Source of the DNA: an uncultured Ilyobacter sp.
GTDB taxonomy: Bacteria > Fusobacteriota > Fusobacteriia > Fusobacteriales > Fusobacteriaceae
Assembly: GCF_963663625.1 (NCBI RefSeq)
Contig: NZ_OY760438.1
Span: 620,001 to 684,000 of the forward strand
Length of the DNA stretch: 64,000 bases
Direction of reading: 5' to 3'
The notes under the pieces were generated by a model. The model saw only the letters and a program-made list of their open reading frames with translations. It ran no database searches and was not told the origin of the DNA. This document shows positions 45,854 to 53,586 of this stretch, in pieces. Each line of letters begins with the position of its first letter. Position 1 is the stretch's first letter. The position numbers were made by a program, and so were the translations under genes.

Positions 45854-45946
45854 ATGAAACTGGAAAACAGGATAAGAATCTATATATTAACTCTGTTGAC
45901 ATTGAGCCTAGTCCTCACATCTGCACTGCTGAAATTCTTTTTGTAG
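45854..45946 (+). CDS. Small single-helix membrane peptide, 30 residues
   Basis: ATG at 45854 with AGGAG (45841-45845) eight bases upstream; 30 codons. The peptide has a basic start (MKLENRIR) and then a continuous hydrophobic helix (IYILTLLTLSLVLTSALL). No homologue recognised. It is followed 51 bases later by a second small gene and then a terminator, suggesting a two-gene operon. It could be a membrane-embedded regulator or toxin-like peptide, but nothing in the sequence decides this. Confidence 0.5.
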   Translation: MKLENRIRIYILTLLTLSLVLTSALLKFFL

Positions 45947-45997
45947 AAAAGAGGAAAGGGAGAAAGGCTGACGTATACATTTCCAGAGGTGATGTAT

Positions 45998-46231
45998 ATG
46001 TCTAAAATCGAGAATTTGAGGCATGAGATGGAAAAAAAGGGTTATCTGATAACCGAGGAAAGCCCGTCTTTGGGAGAGATTACACTTCGGGAAGGAAGAG
46101 GCGGGCATATAATAATGGAGATAGAAAATATCGAGCGGGAAAAGATAAAAAATTTATTGAATAATCTCCATTGCAGAACCATGATAAGGGTCAAAGATGA
46201 CGGTATAACTCAATTTATAATAAAAATGTAA
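45998..46231 (+). CDS. Uncharacterised 77-residue protein
   Basis: Starts MSKIENLRHEMEKKGY. ATG 45998 is chosen because AGAGG is eight bases upstream; GTG 45989 and ATG 45992 are in frame but overlap that site. Alternating helix/strand pattern with many charged residues, soluble, no cysteine motif apart from one Cys. Not recognised. It follows the 30-residue membrane peptide and runs directly into a terminator. Confidence 0.6.
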   Translation: MSKIENLRHEMEKKGYLITEESPSLGEITLREGRGGHIIMEIENIEREKIKNLLNNLHCRTMIRVKDDGITQFIIKM

Positions 46232-46261
46232 GCAGTGTATCAAGACGGCACTGCTTTTTTT
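46231..46261 (+). terminator. Intrinsic terminator of the small operon
   Basis: AGCAGTG (46231-46237) / CACTGCT (46249-46255) and a T-run. The stem begins at the stop codon of the 77-residue gene. Confidence 0.85.
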
Positions 46262-46310
46262 ATTCCCTCCAATAAAGCGAGATTACATGTATTATATTGG
46301 GTTGATATTC

Positions 46311-46339
46311 TTGACTTGGTATAAAAACTCAAGTATAAA
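46311..46339 (+). promoter_or_regulatory. Probable promoter of the flavoprotein gene
   Basis: TTGACT (46311-46316), 17 bases, TATAAA (46334-46339). It gives a leader of about 160 bases before the gene. A weaker alternative is TTGAAA at 46400 with TGTAAA 17 bases on. Confidence 0.6.
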
Positions 46340-46505
46340 TGTATTGTTGCTTTATGAAATGTATGTTTATAAAGATTCCTAAAGTAAATTCTGGATAAAT
46401 TGAAAATAGATAGATTTTATATTGTAAAAAGAGGTTATTTAAAAATATTTTAGAATGGTATTGATACTGTGAATAAATCTAAAAAAATAAAAAATGAGGG
46501 ATGAT

Positions 46506-48146
46506 ATGGAAAAAATATATGATCTGATAATATTGGGCGGCGGACCTGCTGGTCTTTCGGCGGGACTGTATGCAGGAAGAGCCAGATTAGATACAGTTAT
46601 AATAGAAAAAAGTATTGCCGGTGGTCAGGCAGCGACAACTTCTGACATTGACAATTATCCAGGTGTGAGAAATGCCAAAGGCCCTGAAGTTTCTCAAGTA
46701 ATGAAAAATCAGGCAGAGGATTTTGGCACAGAATTTATCACCGGAGATGTATCGGAAGTGGATTTTTCCGGGGAGATAAAAGTTGTGAAAACAACTAGCG
46801 GAGAGTATAGGGGAAGGTCTGTGATAATATCCACAGGGGCCAGACCAAAAAAACTAGGTTTTCCAGGGGAGGCAGAGTATACAGGAAGAGGGGTTGCCTA
46901 CTGTGCCACATGCGACGGAGAGTTTTTCACAGACCTAGAAGTTTTTGTACTAGGTGCTGGTTATGCAGCTGCCGAGGAAGCTATATACCTCACCAGATTT
47001 GCAAAAAAGGTCACGATTATTGCCAGGGAACCTGAGTTTACTTGTGCTAAATCTATTGCTGAAAAAGTCTTTGAAAATGAAAAGATAGAGGTCATATTCA
47101 ACACGGAAATAGTTGAGGCCTCTGGTGACGAGATGATAAATTATGCTAAATTTAAAAACAATCTAACGAATGAGACATGGGAACACAGATCTGAAGAAAA
47201 TTTTGGAATATTTGTCTTCATTGGCTATGAACCCATTACAGAAAAATTTGTGGGACACGTAAAGATGGATTCTGCAGGGTATATACCTACAGATGAAAAT
47301 ATGAATACAGATATAGAGGGAGTCTATGCTGCAGGGGATCTAAGGCCAAAAATGCTGAGACAGGTGGTGACGGCTGTGGCTGACGGGGCCATAGCAGCTA
47401 CGGCTGCCGAAAGATACGTGTCAGAATTCAAAAGAAGGCCTGGGAAATCTGAGTCCGAAAAACCCAAGCCAAAGATCCAGACGGAAAAAGATTTAATAAA
47501 AAATAAAAAAACTGGATTTTTGAAAGAGGAGACAGCCTATCAGATAGAAGAAGTATTCAGGAAGATGGAAAGAGAGGTCACTTTTGTAACCATCGTAGAT
47601 GAAAATGTCAAGAAATCCTTAGAACTGAAAGAAATATTGGAAGAGATTGTCGAGCTTGGTGATAAATTAAAACTAGAAGTATATAAAAGAGGAGAAAACC
47701 TTGAGTTAGAGAAAAAAATAAATGCAGATAAATACCCTGTAGTTGCCTTCCTTGATAACGAGGGGAGGTATAGAGGGGTAAAATTCCACGGGATACCAGG
47801 AGGACATGAACTTAACTCCTTTGTGGCGGCCGTGTACAATCTGGCAGGTCCTGGACAAGAGCTTACTTCGGAAATTTTGGAAAAGATAAAAGAGATAGAC
47901 AAGAAAATAAATATAAAGGTAGGGGTATCTCTAAGCTGTCACCACTGCCCTGATGCAGTGATAGCAGCCCAGAGGCTGGCTATTGAAAACGAAAATATAG
48001 AGGCTGAGATGGTTGATGTTCTTCAGTTTGCAGACATCAGAGCAGAGTATAACATAATGAGTGTACCTGCCATAATTATAAATGACAGCGAAGTATATTT
48101 CGGTGCAAAAAAAATAGATGAAATTATTGAAATGCTGAAAAAATAA
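46506..48146 (+). CDS. Thioredoxin-reductase-like flavoprotein with C-terminal AhpF-type double thioredoxin domain
   Basis: 546 residues. Residues ~1-310 form a low-molecular-weight thioredoxin-reductase unit: FAD site LGGGPAGLSAGLYAGR, redox pair Cys133/Cys136 in YCATCDGEFF, NAD(P) motif GAGYAAAEEA (150-159), and YAAGDLR. After a charged linker (310-335), residues ~335-546 resemble the N-terminal domain of AhpF: two thioredoxin folds, the first without cysteines, the second with Cys478/Cys481 in SLSCHHCPDAV. AhpF has these modules in the opposite order. Expected role: NAD(P)H-driven disulfide reduction, passing electrons to a peroxiredoxin or thiol protein, none of which is adjacent. ATG 46506 has AGGG five bases upstream; an in-frame ATG at 46494 lacks a site. 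Confidence 0.88.
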   Translation: MEKIYDLIILGGGPAGLSAGLYAGRARLDTVIIEKSIAGGQAATTSDIDNYPGVRNAKGPEVSQVMKNQAEDFGTEFITGDVSEVDFSGEIKVVKTTSGEYRGRSVIISTGARPKKLGFPGEAEYTGRGVAYCATCDGEFFTDLEVFVLGAGYAAAEEAIYLTRFAKKVTIIAREPEFTCAKSIAEKVFENEKIEVIFNTEIVEASGDEMINYAKFKNNLTNETWEHRSEENFGIFVFIGYEPITEKFVGHVKMDSAGYIPTDENMNTDIEGVYAAGDLRPKMLRQVVTAVADGAIAATAAERYVSEFKRRPGKSESEKPKPKIQTEKDLIKNKKTGFLKEETAYQIEEVFRKMEREVTFVTIVDENVKKSLELKEILEEIVELGDKLKLEVYKRGENLELEKKINADKYPVVAFLDNEGRYRGVKFHGIPGGHELNSFVAAVYNLAGPGQELTSEILEKIKEIDKKINIKVGVSLSCHHCPDAVIAAQRLAIENENIEAEMVDVLQFADIRAEYNIMSVPAIIINDSEVYFGAKKIDEIIEMLKK

Positions 48147-48185
48147 AAAATTTTTCATAGAAAGGAAAAAATATAGAAGAATTTA

Positions 48186-48285
48186 AAGTCTAGACAGCCG
48201 TTTGTAGCTGCTCACGGAGACTAGGTCTGTCCTGCAAAATGGAAGCCCGGAGAGAAGAGTCTGAAACCAAGCTTAGAATTAATAG
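48186..48285. other. GC-richer non-coding segment, possible structured RNA
   Basis: About 100 bases between the flavoprotein stop and the palindrome are visibly richer in G+C than neighbouring non-coding DNA and contain local pairings (AGACAG with CTGTCC, CCGT with ACGG, CAGC with GCTG, AGAC with GTCT). No open frame and no match to a tRNA, SRP RNA, tmRNA or riboswitch that I know. Could be part of a 3' UTR or a small RNA ended by the palindrome. Confidence 0.3.
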
Positions 48286-48291
48286 GAAAAT

Positions 48292-48335
48292 TATAATATA
48301 ATATAGGCTCCCGCGGGAGCCTATATTATATTATA
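48292..48335. terminator. Perfect 44-base palindrome between convergent genes
   Basis: Two 22-base arms that are exact complements, GC-rich at the centre (GCTCCCGCGGGAGC) and AT-rich outside. It lies at the 3' ends of the convergent flavoprotein and DJ-1 genes; the DJ-1 stop codon (48326-48328) is in the right arm. It probably terminates transcription in both directions, although neither side has a clean T-run directly after the GC core. Confidence 0.6.
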
Positions 48336-48877
48336 GTCATTATTTTTTTTACTTCTTCTACTTTTTCTGCACCCACTAAAACCTCTGCAAGCTTCAGCCC
48401 GAAATCTATCCCCAACCCTGCACCGCTTGCAGTAATCAAGTTCCCGTCCTGGACGACCTTTTCTTTTACGAGAATCCCCTCTTTTATGTGATCTTTGACA
48501 CTGTAATGGCAGATTATTTTTCTCCCTTTCAAAAACCCTGCAGACTCTAAGATAGAAGGTGCAGCGCAGATAGCACCTAGAAATTTATCTGGGTAATCCA
48601 AATATTTTTTGGAAAGTTCTATGACTTTTGAGGATTTACTTAGATTCTGATATCCTGGAGACCCTCCTGGAAGAACTATCATATCCCCATCTAAAAAGTC
48701 CTCGGAAGAAAGGAGCTTATCCGCCTCTACCGGAATATCTTGAGATGAAACAACTTTTTTTGAATTACTAATGGAAAGGGTGACAACCTCTATACCACAC
48801 CTCCTAAGAATATCTACAGGGGCAAGTGCCTCTATAGTTTCAAATCCCTCTGCAAGCAAAATATAAACTTTTTTCAT
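48326..48877 (-). CDS. DJ-1/PfpI-family protein (YajL/ThiJ-like)
   Basis: 183 residues of the DJ-1/ThiJ/PfpI superfamily, DJ-1 (not-quite-protease) branch: LLAEGFETIEALAPVDILRR with Glu16, LPGGSPGYQNL, and nucleophile-elbow Cys104 in GAICAAPSIL. Related proteins act as oxidative-stress chaperones or glyoxalase/deglycase enzymes; the activity of this one is not determinable. It faces the thioredoxin-reductase-like gene, and both fit a thiol-stress context, though they are not co-transcribed. Confidence 0.87.
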   Translation of the reverse strand: MKKVYILLAEGFETIEALAPVDILRRCGIEVVTLSISNSKKVVSSQDIPVEADKLLSSEDFLDGDMIVLPGGSPGYQNLSKSSKVIELSKKYLDYPDKFLGAICAAPSILESAGFLKGRKIICHYSVKDHIKEGILVKEKVVQDGNLITASGAGLGIDFGLKLAEVLVGAEKVEEVKKIMTII

Positions 48878-49065
48878 GTGGTATCTCCTCCTTAATTTTT
48901 ATAATATATTTATATTTTACTATACTGTGATTTATGACGCCACCCTCTTATTTAAAAAACCACTGAAAAATAAAAAAGTGATAATTCGAGAAATTAAAAG
49001 TGTACATCTTTATCTATATTTCACGGGACTTTTATGTATGTAAAAAAATAATATATAAAAAAACG

Positions 49066-49094
49066 TTGAAAAAATAGTCACAGAATGGTACTAT
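49066..49094 (+). promoter_or_regulatory. Promoter of the aro operon leader
   Basis: TTGAAA (49066-49071), a 17-base spacer, TACTAT (49089-49094). Start of transcription near 49101 gives a 270-base leader before aroF. The stretch 48895-49060 between the DJ-1 gene and this promoter is AT-rich and otherwise shows nothing. Confidence 0.7.
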
Positions 49095-49135
49095 TACTTT
49101 AATTTAAAATTTCTTATTATCGAACAGAGGGACGG

Positions 49136-49198
49136 GTGGTCTTCGTGGCAACTAAAAATTTTACGAACTGGTATTTTTATTATTATTTTAGAAGCTAG
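49136..49198 (+). CDS. Candidate aromatic leader peptide, 20 codons
   Basis: A GTG start at 49136, with AGAGG five bases upstream, opens a 20-codon frame ending in TAG (49196-49198). Nine of the codons 3-18 are aromatic: the second half reads NWYFYYYFRS with Trp, Tyr and Phe nearly back to back. A second GTG at 49145 would give a 17-codon version. It lies in the leader of the aroF-tyrA-aroA-pheA operon, followed by a GGATTTGT/ACAAATCC hairpin starting at the stop codon and then a strong terminator. That composition in that place indicates translation-controlled attenuation by aromatic aminoacyl-tRNAs. Confidence 0.7.
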   Translation: MVFVATKNFTNWYFYYYFRS

Positions 49199-49332
49199 GA
49201 TTTGTGGTTGGAGTATATACCAAAACAAATCCATTTTGTATTATAAAATATAAAATAAAAATTGGATTTGTATCAGGGCGTTAGTATAAGTAGGAACATA
49301 AACCCCATAGGTGCAAACCTATGGGGTTTTTT
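49198..49332 (+). promoter_or_regulatory. Attenuator with terminator upstream of aroF
   Basis: GGATTTGT (49198-49205) and its identical copy (49264-49271) can each pair with ACAAATCC (49225-49232). The terminator is a perfect 13-bp stem AAACCCCATAGGT (49300-49312) / ACCTATGGGGTTT (49317-49329) plus T-run, ending 38 bases before aroF. The second GGATTTGT can also pair, with one mismatch, to GCAAACCT (49313-49320), i.e. the terminator's loop and 3' arm. Proposed logic: a stalled ribosome leaves the first pair formed, freeing the second copy to break the terminator. Confidence 0.65.
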
Positions 49333-49369
49333 ATCTATAAACTTTAAAAAATTCAAGGGGGAAAATAAC

Positions 49370-50386
49370 ATGGTGATCAAGATGAGGAAAGATGCAGGAG
49401 AAAAGGAGCTGTTACATTTAGTGGAATTTTTACAAAAGAAAGGTCTAGAGGTCAAAGATGCTTCTAGCGCTGAATTTAAAGTTGTGGGAGTGGTAGGGGA
49501 CACTTCTGTAATTGATGTAAAAGATATAGAGGCTCTAAACGGTGTAGATAAAGTAACAAGAATCCAGGACCCTTTTAAAAAGGCCAATAGATTGATGAAA
49601 AGTGAGGATACAGTAATAGATGTATCTGGAGTTAAAATAGGTGGAGGAACATTTACAGTGATGGCAGGACCTTGTTCTGTAGAATCCAAAGAGCAGATTT
49701 TAGAGGTAGCCAATTCAATACAAAAATCAGGAGCACAAATTTTGAGAGGTGGAGCATTCAAGCCCAGAACATCACCATATGCTTTCCAGGGTCTTGAAAT
49801 GGAGGGGCTCGAACTTCTAAAGGTAGCCAGAAAAGAAACTGGTCTTCCAATAGTGACAGAGATAATGTCACCTTCACATGTTGCAAAATTTGCAGAAGAG
49901 GTAGATATAATCCAGGTAGGGGCAAGAAATATGCAAAACTTCGATCTTTTAAAGGAGTTAGGAAAAATAAATACCCCTATACTTTTAAAAAGAGGGATGT
50001 CTGCAACTATAGAGGAATGGTTAATGTCAGCTGAATACATAATGGCCGGAGGAAATGAAAATGTCATTCTTTGTGAAAGAGGTATAAGAACTTTTGAAAA
50101 ATATACAAGAAATACCCTTGACCTAAGTGCAGTCCTAGCTGTAAAAAAACTGAGCCATCTTCCGGTAATAGTTGACCCAAGTCATGCTACTGGAAAAAGA
50201 TGGATGGTAAAAGACCTTGCCCTTGCAGCAGCAGCAGTAGGAGCAGACGGTCTTATGATAGAGGTCCATAATGACCCGGAAAATGCCCTTTGTGACGGAG
50301 CTCAGTCTCTAGAGCCAAAAGCATTTGATGACTTGATGAAATCTGTAAACAGCTTAGTGAAAGCACTGAGAAGTACAGGAGAATAG
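49370..50386 (+). CDS. aroF: 3-deoxy-7-phosphoheptulonate (DAHP) synthase, type I-beta with N-terminal regulatory domain
   Basis: 338 residues. Residues ~1-70 are a ferredoxin/ACT-like regulatory domain as in Thermotoga DAHP synthase; the rest is the KDOP-synthase-like barrel with VMAGPCSVES, GGAFKPRTSPYAFQG, KRGMSATIEEW, CERGIRTFE and VDPSHATGKR. It condenses PEP and erythrose-4-phosphate, the first step of the shikimate route; the N-terminal domain normally confers Tyr/Phe feedback inhibition. ATG 49370 follows AAGGGGG; in-frame codons further upstream lie across the terminator and are not coding. Confidence 0.94.
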   Translation: MVIKMRKDAGEKELLHLVEFLQKKGLEVKDASSAEFKVVGVVGDTSVIDVKDIEALNGVDKVTRIQDPFKKANRLMKSEDTVIDVSGVKIGGGTFTVMAGPCSVESKEQILEVANSIQKSGAQILRGGAFKPRTSPYAFQGLEMEGLELLKVARKETGLPIVTEIMSPSHVAKFAEEVDIIQVGARNMQNFDLLKELGKINTPILLKRGMSATIEEWLMSAEYIMAGGNENVILCERGIRTFEKYTRNTLDLSAVLAVKKLSHLPVIVDPSHATGKRWMVKDLALAAAAVGADGLMIEVHNDPENALCDGAQSLEPKAFDDLMKSVNSLVKALRSTGE

Positions 50387-50391
50387 TAAGT

Positions 50392-51225
50392 ATGAAGATA
50401 GCAGTTATAGGTCTAGGGCTTATCGGTGCTTCCGTAGCAAAGGGTCTTCTTGATAATGGTCATGAAGTGTATGGAGTGGACATAGATCAAAACGCCATAA
50501 ACTACTGTGAAAAAAATAAACTCATATCAAAAGGTTTTTCAGACATGGGAGATGTTTTAGAGAGCTGCGAAATAGTGCTTTTTTCAGTTTATCCCAAGAC
50601 AATGATAAGATTGACAGAGAAACATATAGAAAAATTCAAGTCAGGAACCATAGTTACAGATGTGAGCGGTGTAAAAAAGGAGGTCGTTGCAAAAATGCAG
50701 CGGCTCCTTCCGCCAGATGTTGAGTTTGTAGGGGTACATCCCATGGCCGGCCGTGAAAAAATCGGTGCTGAATATTCCGATCCAAATATTTTTAAAGGAG
50801 CCAATTATATAATAACTCCCACAGAGAAAAATAGCAAGGCGGCTCTAGAACTCCTAAAAGGTTTAGGAATAGAACTTGGATTTAAGAGAATAAGCTACCT
50901 GACACCAGAAAGGCATGATGAGATGATAGCCTTTACCAGTCAGCTTACCCATGCCATAGCAGTGGCTCTAGTAAACAGTGATAAAGATCCAGATACATAT
51001 AATTTCACAGGGGACTCGTACAGGGAGCTTACCAGGATAGCAATGATAAATGGTGATCTTTGGAGTGAACTTTTTCTGGAAAATAAGGAAAATCTTATAG
51101 ATAGAATTGATGAATTTCAAGAAAGATTGGATATAATAAAAGAAGCACTTAAAAATAACGACAGAAAAACTCTCATAAATGAGTTTGAAAAATCTACTAA
51201 AAAAAGACTTACTTTGGAAAAATAG
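50392..51225 (+). CDS. tyrA: Prephenate dehydrogenase
   Basis: 277 residues. The NAD site is VIGLGLIGASVAKGLLDNGH; VDIDQNAI, SGVKKEV and GVHPMAGREKIGAEYSD are TyrA signatures, and the C-terminal helical dimer domain contains LTHAIAVAL. It oxidatively decarboxylates prephenate to 4-hydroxyphenylpyruvate for tyrosine. No chorismate mutase or ACT domain is fused. It follows aroF by five bases. Confidence 0.93.
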   Translation: MKIAVIGLGLIGASVAKGLLDNGHEVYGVDIDQNAINYCEKNKLISKGFSDMGDVLESCEIVLFSVYPKTMIRLTEKHIEKFKSGTIVTDVSGVKKEVVAKMQRLLPPDVEFVGVHPMAGREKIGAEYSDPNIFKGANYIITPTEKNSKAALELLKGLGIELGFKRISYLTPERHDEMIAFTSQLTHAIAVALVNSDKDPDTYNFTGDSYRELTRIAMINGDLWSELFLENKENLIDRIDEFQERLDIIKEALKNNDRKTLINEFEKSTKKRLTLEK

Positions 51226-51235
51226 GGGGGACAAC

Positions 51236-52504
51236 ATGGATATCAAAATAATACCTGGAAAATTAAAGGGTGAGGTAATAATACCGCCTTCAAAAAGCCT
51301 TTCTCATAGGGCGATAATAGCAGGGGCTATGGCTAAAGGAAAGAGCAGTGTCACAAATCTAATTATGTCAGATGATATAGAGGCGACTATAGAGGCTATG
51401 GAAGCTCTGGGAGTAGCTATTAATAAGGGGGAAAATGACGTAAAAATAGAGGGCACAGGTAGACTTGTAAGAAAAGAAAGCACTATAAACTGCAGAGAAT
51501 CTGGATCAACTGTAAGATTCCTTGTACCTATCTCATTATTGGCTGATGGAGAGGTGAAATTCATAGGTGAGGGTAGATTGGCTAAGAGACCTCTCACTAC
51601 TTTTTTTAATATATTTGATGATTTTGGTGTGAAATATGAAAGAGGAGAGGACTATCTTCCTCTTACAATAAACGGTAAACTCAGAGGAGGAAGATACAAA
51701 ATGAAGGGGAACGTGAGCTCGCAGTTTATAACTGGCCTCATGTATACACTTCCAAAATTAGAAGAGGATTCGGTAATAGAGATCACTACACCTCTCGAGT
51801 CAATAGGATATGTTGACCTTACTCTGGATATACTGAAAAAATCAGGTATTGAGATAGAAAATAAAGATTACAGGGAGTTTCATATAAAAGGACAACAGGA
51901 ATTTAAACCTGTAAATTACCGTGTAGAGGGTGACTATTCTCAAGGTGCTTTCTGGATGGTAGCTGCCACATTAGGAGCAGGACTAGACTGCATAGGACTA
52001 GAGAAAGAATCCCTTCAGGGGGATAAGGAGATCCTTGATATAATAACAAAAATGGGCGGAACTGTTAAAAATACTTCTAAGGGTCTCACATCGGAATTTA
52101 CCAAAACAAAGGGTGCAGTGATCGATCTGTCACAATGCCCTGATCTGGGTCCTATTGTGACTGTGATGGCATCAGTAAGTGAAGGGGAGACTAGAATAGT
52201 AAACGCTCAGAGACTGCGTATAAAAGAATCTGACAGAATTACAGCTATGGTTACTGAGCTTAATAAAGTAGGGGCAGATATAACAGAAACAGAAGACGGT
52301 ATGATCATAAGAGGAGTAAAAAAACTGAAAGGCGGAGCAAAAGTATCTAGCTGGAATGACCACAGGATCGCTATGGCCATGGCAGTAGCCTCTACTCAGT
52401 GTGAAGAGCCTATAATTATAGAGGGTGCAGAATCAGTTAAAAAATCTTATCCTCATTTTTGGGAGCATTTTGAGCAGCTAGGCGGAAAGGTCGAGGTATT
52501 ATAA
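51236..52504 (+). CDS. aroA: 3-phosphoshikimate 1-carboxyvinyltransferase (EPSP synthase)
   Basis: 422 residues. PPSKSLSHRAIIAGAMA at the N-terminus, NCRESGSTVRFLVP, and late IKESDRITAMVTEL and WNDHRIAMAMAVA are the standard substrate-binding motifs. It transfers enolpyruvate from PEP to shikimate-3-phosphate. ATG 51236 is ten bases after tyrA, preceded by AGGGGGG; a 19-codon upstream extension overlapping tyrA is rejected. The stop overlaps the start of pheA. Confidence 0.95.
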   Translation: MDIKIIPGKLKGEVIIPPSKSLSHRAIIAGAMAKGKSSVTNLIMSDDIEATIEAMEALGVAINKGENDVKIEGTGRLVRKESTINCRESGSTVRFLVPISLLADGEVKFIGEGRLAKRPLTTFFNIFDDFGVKYERGEDYLPLTINGKLRGGRYKMKGNVSSQFITGLMYTLPKLEEDSVIEITTPLESIGYVDLTLDILKKSGIEIENKDYREFHIKGQQEFKPVNYRVEGDYSQGAFWMVAATLGAGLDCIGLEKESLQGDKEILDIITKMGGTVKNTSKGLTSEFTKTKGAVIDLSQCPDLGPIVTVMASVSEGETRIVNAQRLRIKESDRITAMVTELNKVGADITETEDGMIIRGVKKLKGGAKVSSWNDHRIAMAMAVASTQCEEPIIIEGAESVKKSYPHFWEHFEQLGGKVEVL

Positions 52505-53586
52505 TGGGTAAAGACCTTAAAGAGCTCAGAGATGAAATCGAAGTTATAGACAAAGAGATGATAAAACTCTATTTGAGAAGAATGGAGATAGTAAAAGGCG
52601 TGGCACTTTACAAGCAGGAGCACGGCATGGATGTTCTTGACAGGTCTAGGGAAATAGAGCTCCTTGAAAAAACATCGGCCCTTGTCCCAGAAGAAGATCT
52701 GAGAAAGTATTACAGAGAGCTTCTAGAGAAACAGATGGAGCTCTCAAGGGATTACCAGAGAAAAATATTGGGTCTCAAAACAAAAGTGGCATACCAGGGT
52801 GTAGAGGGAGCTTTTCAGCATATTGCCCTTAAAGAGATTTTTGAGAAATGTGAAGAAAATTCTTATCTCACCTTTGAAGAAGTTTTTAGAGCAGTATCTA
52901 GCAAGGAAGTTGATTTTGGTGTACTTCCGATAGAAAATTCCAGCACAGGAGAGATCAGCGAAATATTTGATCTATTGAGAAAATATAACTGCTATATAAC
53001 AAAAGTGCACTCTCTCAAAATTGAGCAACACCTATTGGGTGTAAAAGGTTCAAAAATTTCAGACATAAAAGAGGTTTATTCTCATCCTCAAGGGTTTCTG
53101 CAGTCATCTAAATTTCTCTATGGAAGAGGATGGAAGGAAATACCTTATCATAACACCGCAGTAAGTGCAAAATATGTCAGTGATCAAAAGGACAAGACAA
53201 AGGGAACCATAGGAAGCTATGAGACTGCTAGTCTTTACAACCTTGATATTTTGGCAGAGAGCATAAATACAAATGATCAGAACCAGACTAAATTTATTGT
53301 GATATCTTCAGAAAAACCAGATGTTGGAGATACTTGTGCTCTTATACTTACAGTTCCACACGAATCAGGTTCTCTGATGAAAATAGTGGATGCAATCGGT
53401 AACCGAGGATATAATATGCTCAACATAAAATCAAGACCTGTAAAAAATGTCCCGTGGGAATATTTTTTCTTTATTGAATTCCAGGGAGATATGGACAACT
53501 CAAAAGAACTTATTGAGGAACTAAAAGAGAACAGTCTATCTTTTAAAATTGTGGGAAGATACCAAAAACTGGAGGGGATAAAATGA
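52504..53586 (+). CDS. pheA: Bifunctional chorismate mutase / prephenate dehydratase
   Basis: 360 residues in three parts: AroQ-type chorismate mutase (about 1-85, LRDEIEVIDKEMIKLYLRRMEIV), prephenate dehydratase (about 93-275, VAYQGVEGAFQHIA, GVLPIENSSTGEI) and a C-terminal ACT domain (about 285-358, PHESGSLMKIVDAIGNRGYN). The dehydratase TRF motif reads TKF here and the ACT ESRP motif reads KSRP, mild departures from E. coli. Produces phenylpyruvate; ACT binding of Phe would give feedback inhibition. Coupled to aroA and to the aminotransferase by overlaps. Confidence 0.94.
   Translation: MGKDLKELRDEIEVIDKEMIKLYLRRMEIVKGVALYKQEHGMDVLDRSREIELLEKTSALVPEEDLRKYYRELLEKQMELSRDYQRKILGLKTKVAYQGVEGAFQHIALKEIFEKCEENSYLTFEEVFRAVSSKEVDFGVLPIENSSTGEISEIFDLLRKYNCYITKVHSLKIEQHLLGVKGSKISDIKEVYSHPQGFLQSSKFLYGRGWKEIPYHNTAVSAKYVSDQKDKTKGTIGSYETASLYNLDILAESINTNDQNQTKFIVISSEKPDVGDTCALILTVPHESGSLMKIVDAIGNRGYNMLNIKSRPVKNVPWEYFFFIEFQGDMDNSKELIEELKENSLSFKIVGRYQKLEGIK

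Noticed and set aside
46506..48146. Ordinary thioredoxin reductase or ordinary AhpF
   Set aside because: About 230 residues too long for TrxB, and the domain order is opposite to AhpF.
48186..48285. tRNA-Sec, SRP RNA or riboswitch in the GC-rich segment
   Set aside because: No cloverleaf, no GGAAGGAAGCAG SRP loop and no riboswitch consensus could be found; kept only as an unexplained segment.
49101..49369. T-box riboswitch upstream of aroF
   Set aside because: The segment GGGTGGT at 49134-49140 recalls part of a T-box, but the 14-base T-box consensus and the specifier-loop architecture are missing, and the sequence there is explained by the leader peptide start.
49273..50067. 264-codon minus-strand open frame opposite aroF
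   Set aside because: Lies opposite a well-supported DAHP synthase and runs across its attenuator; composition is that of a reverse-frame shadow (Ser/Phe/Pro-rich).
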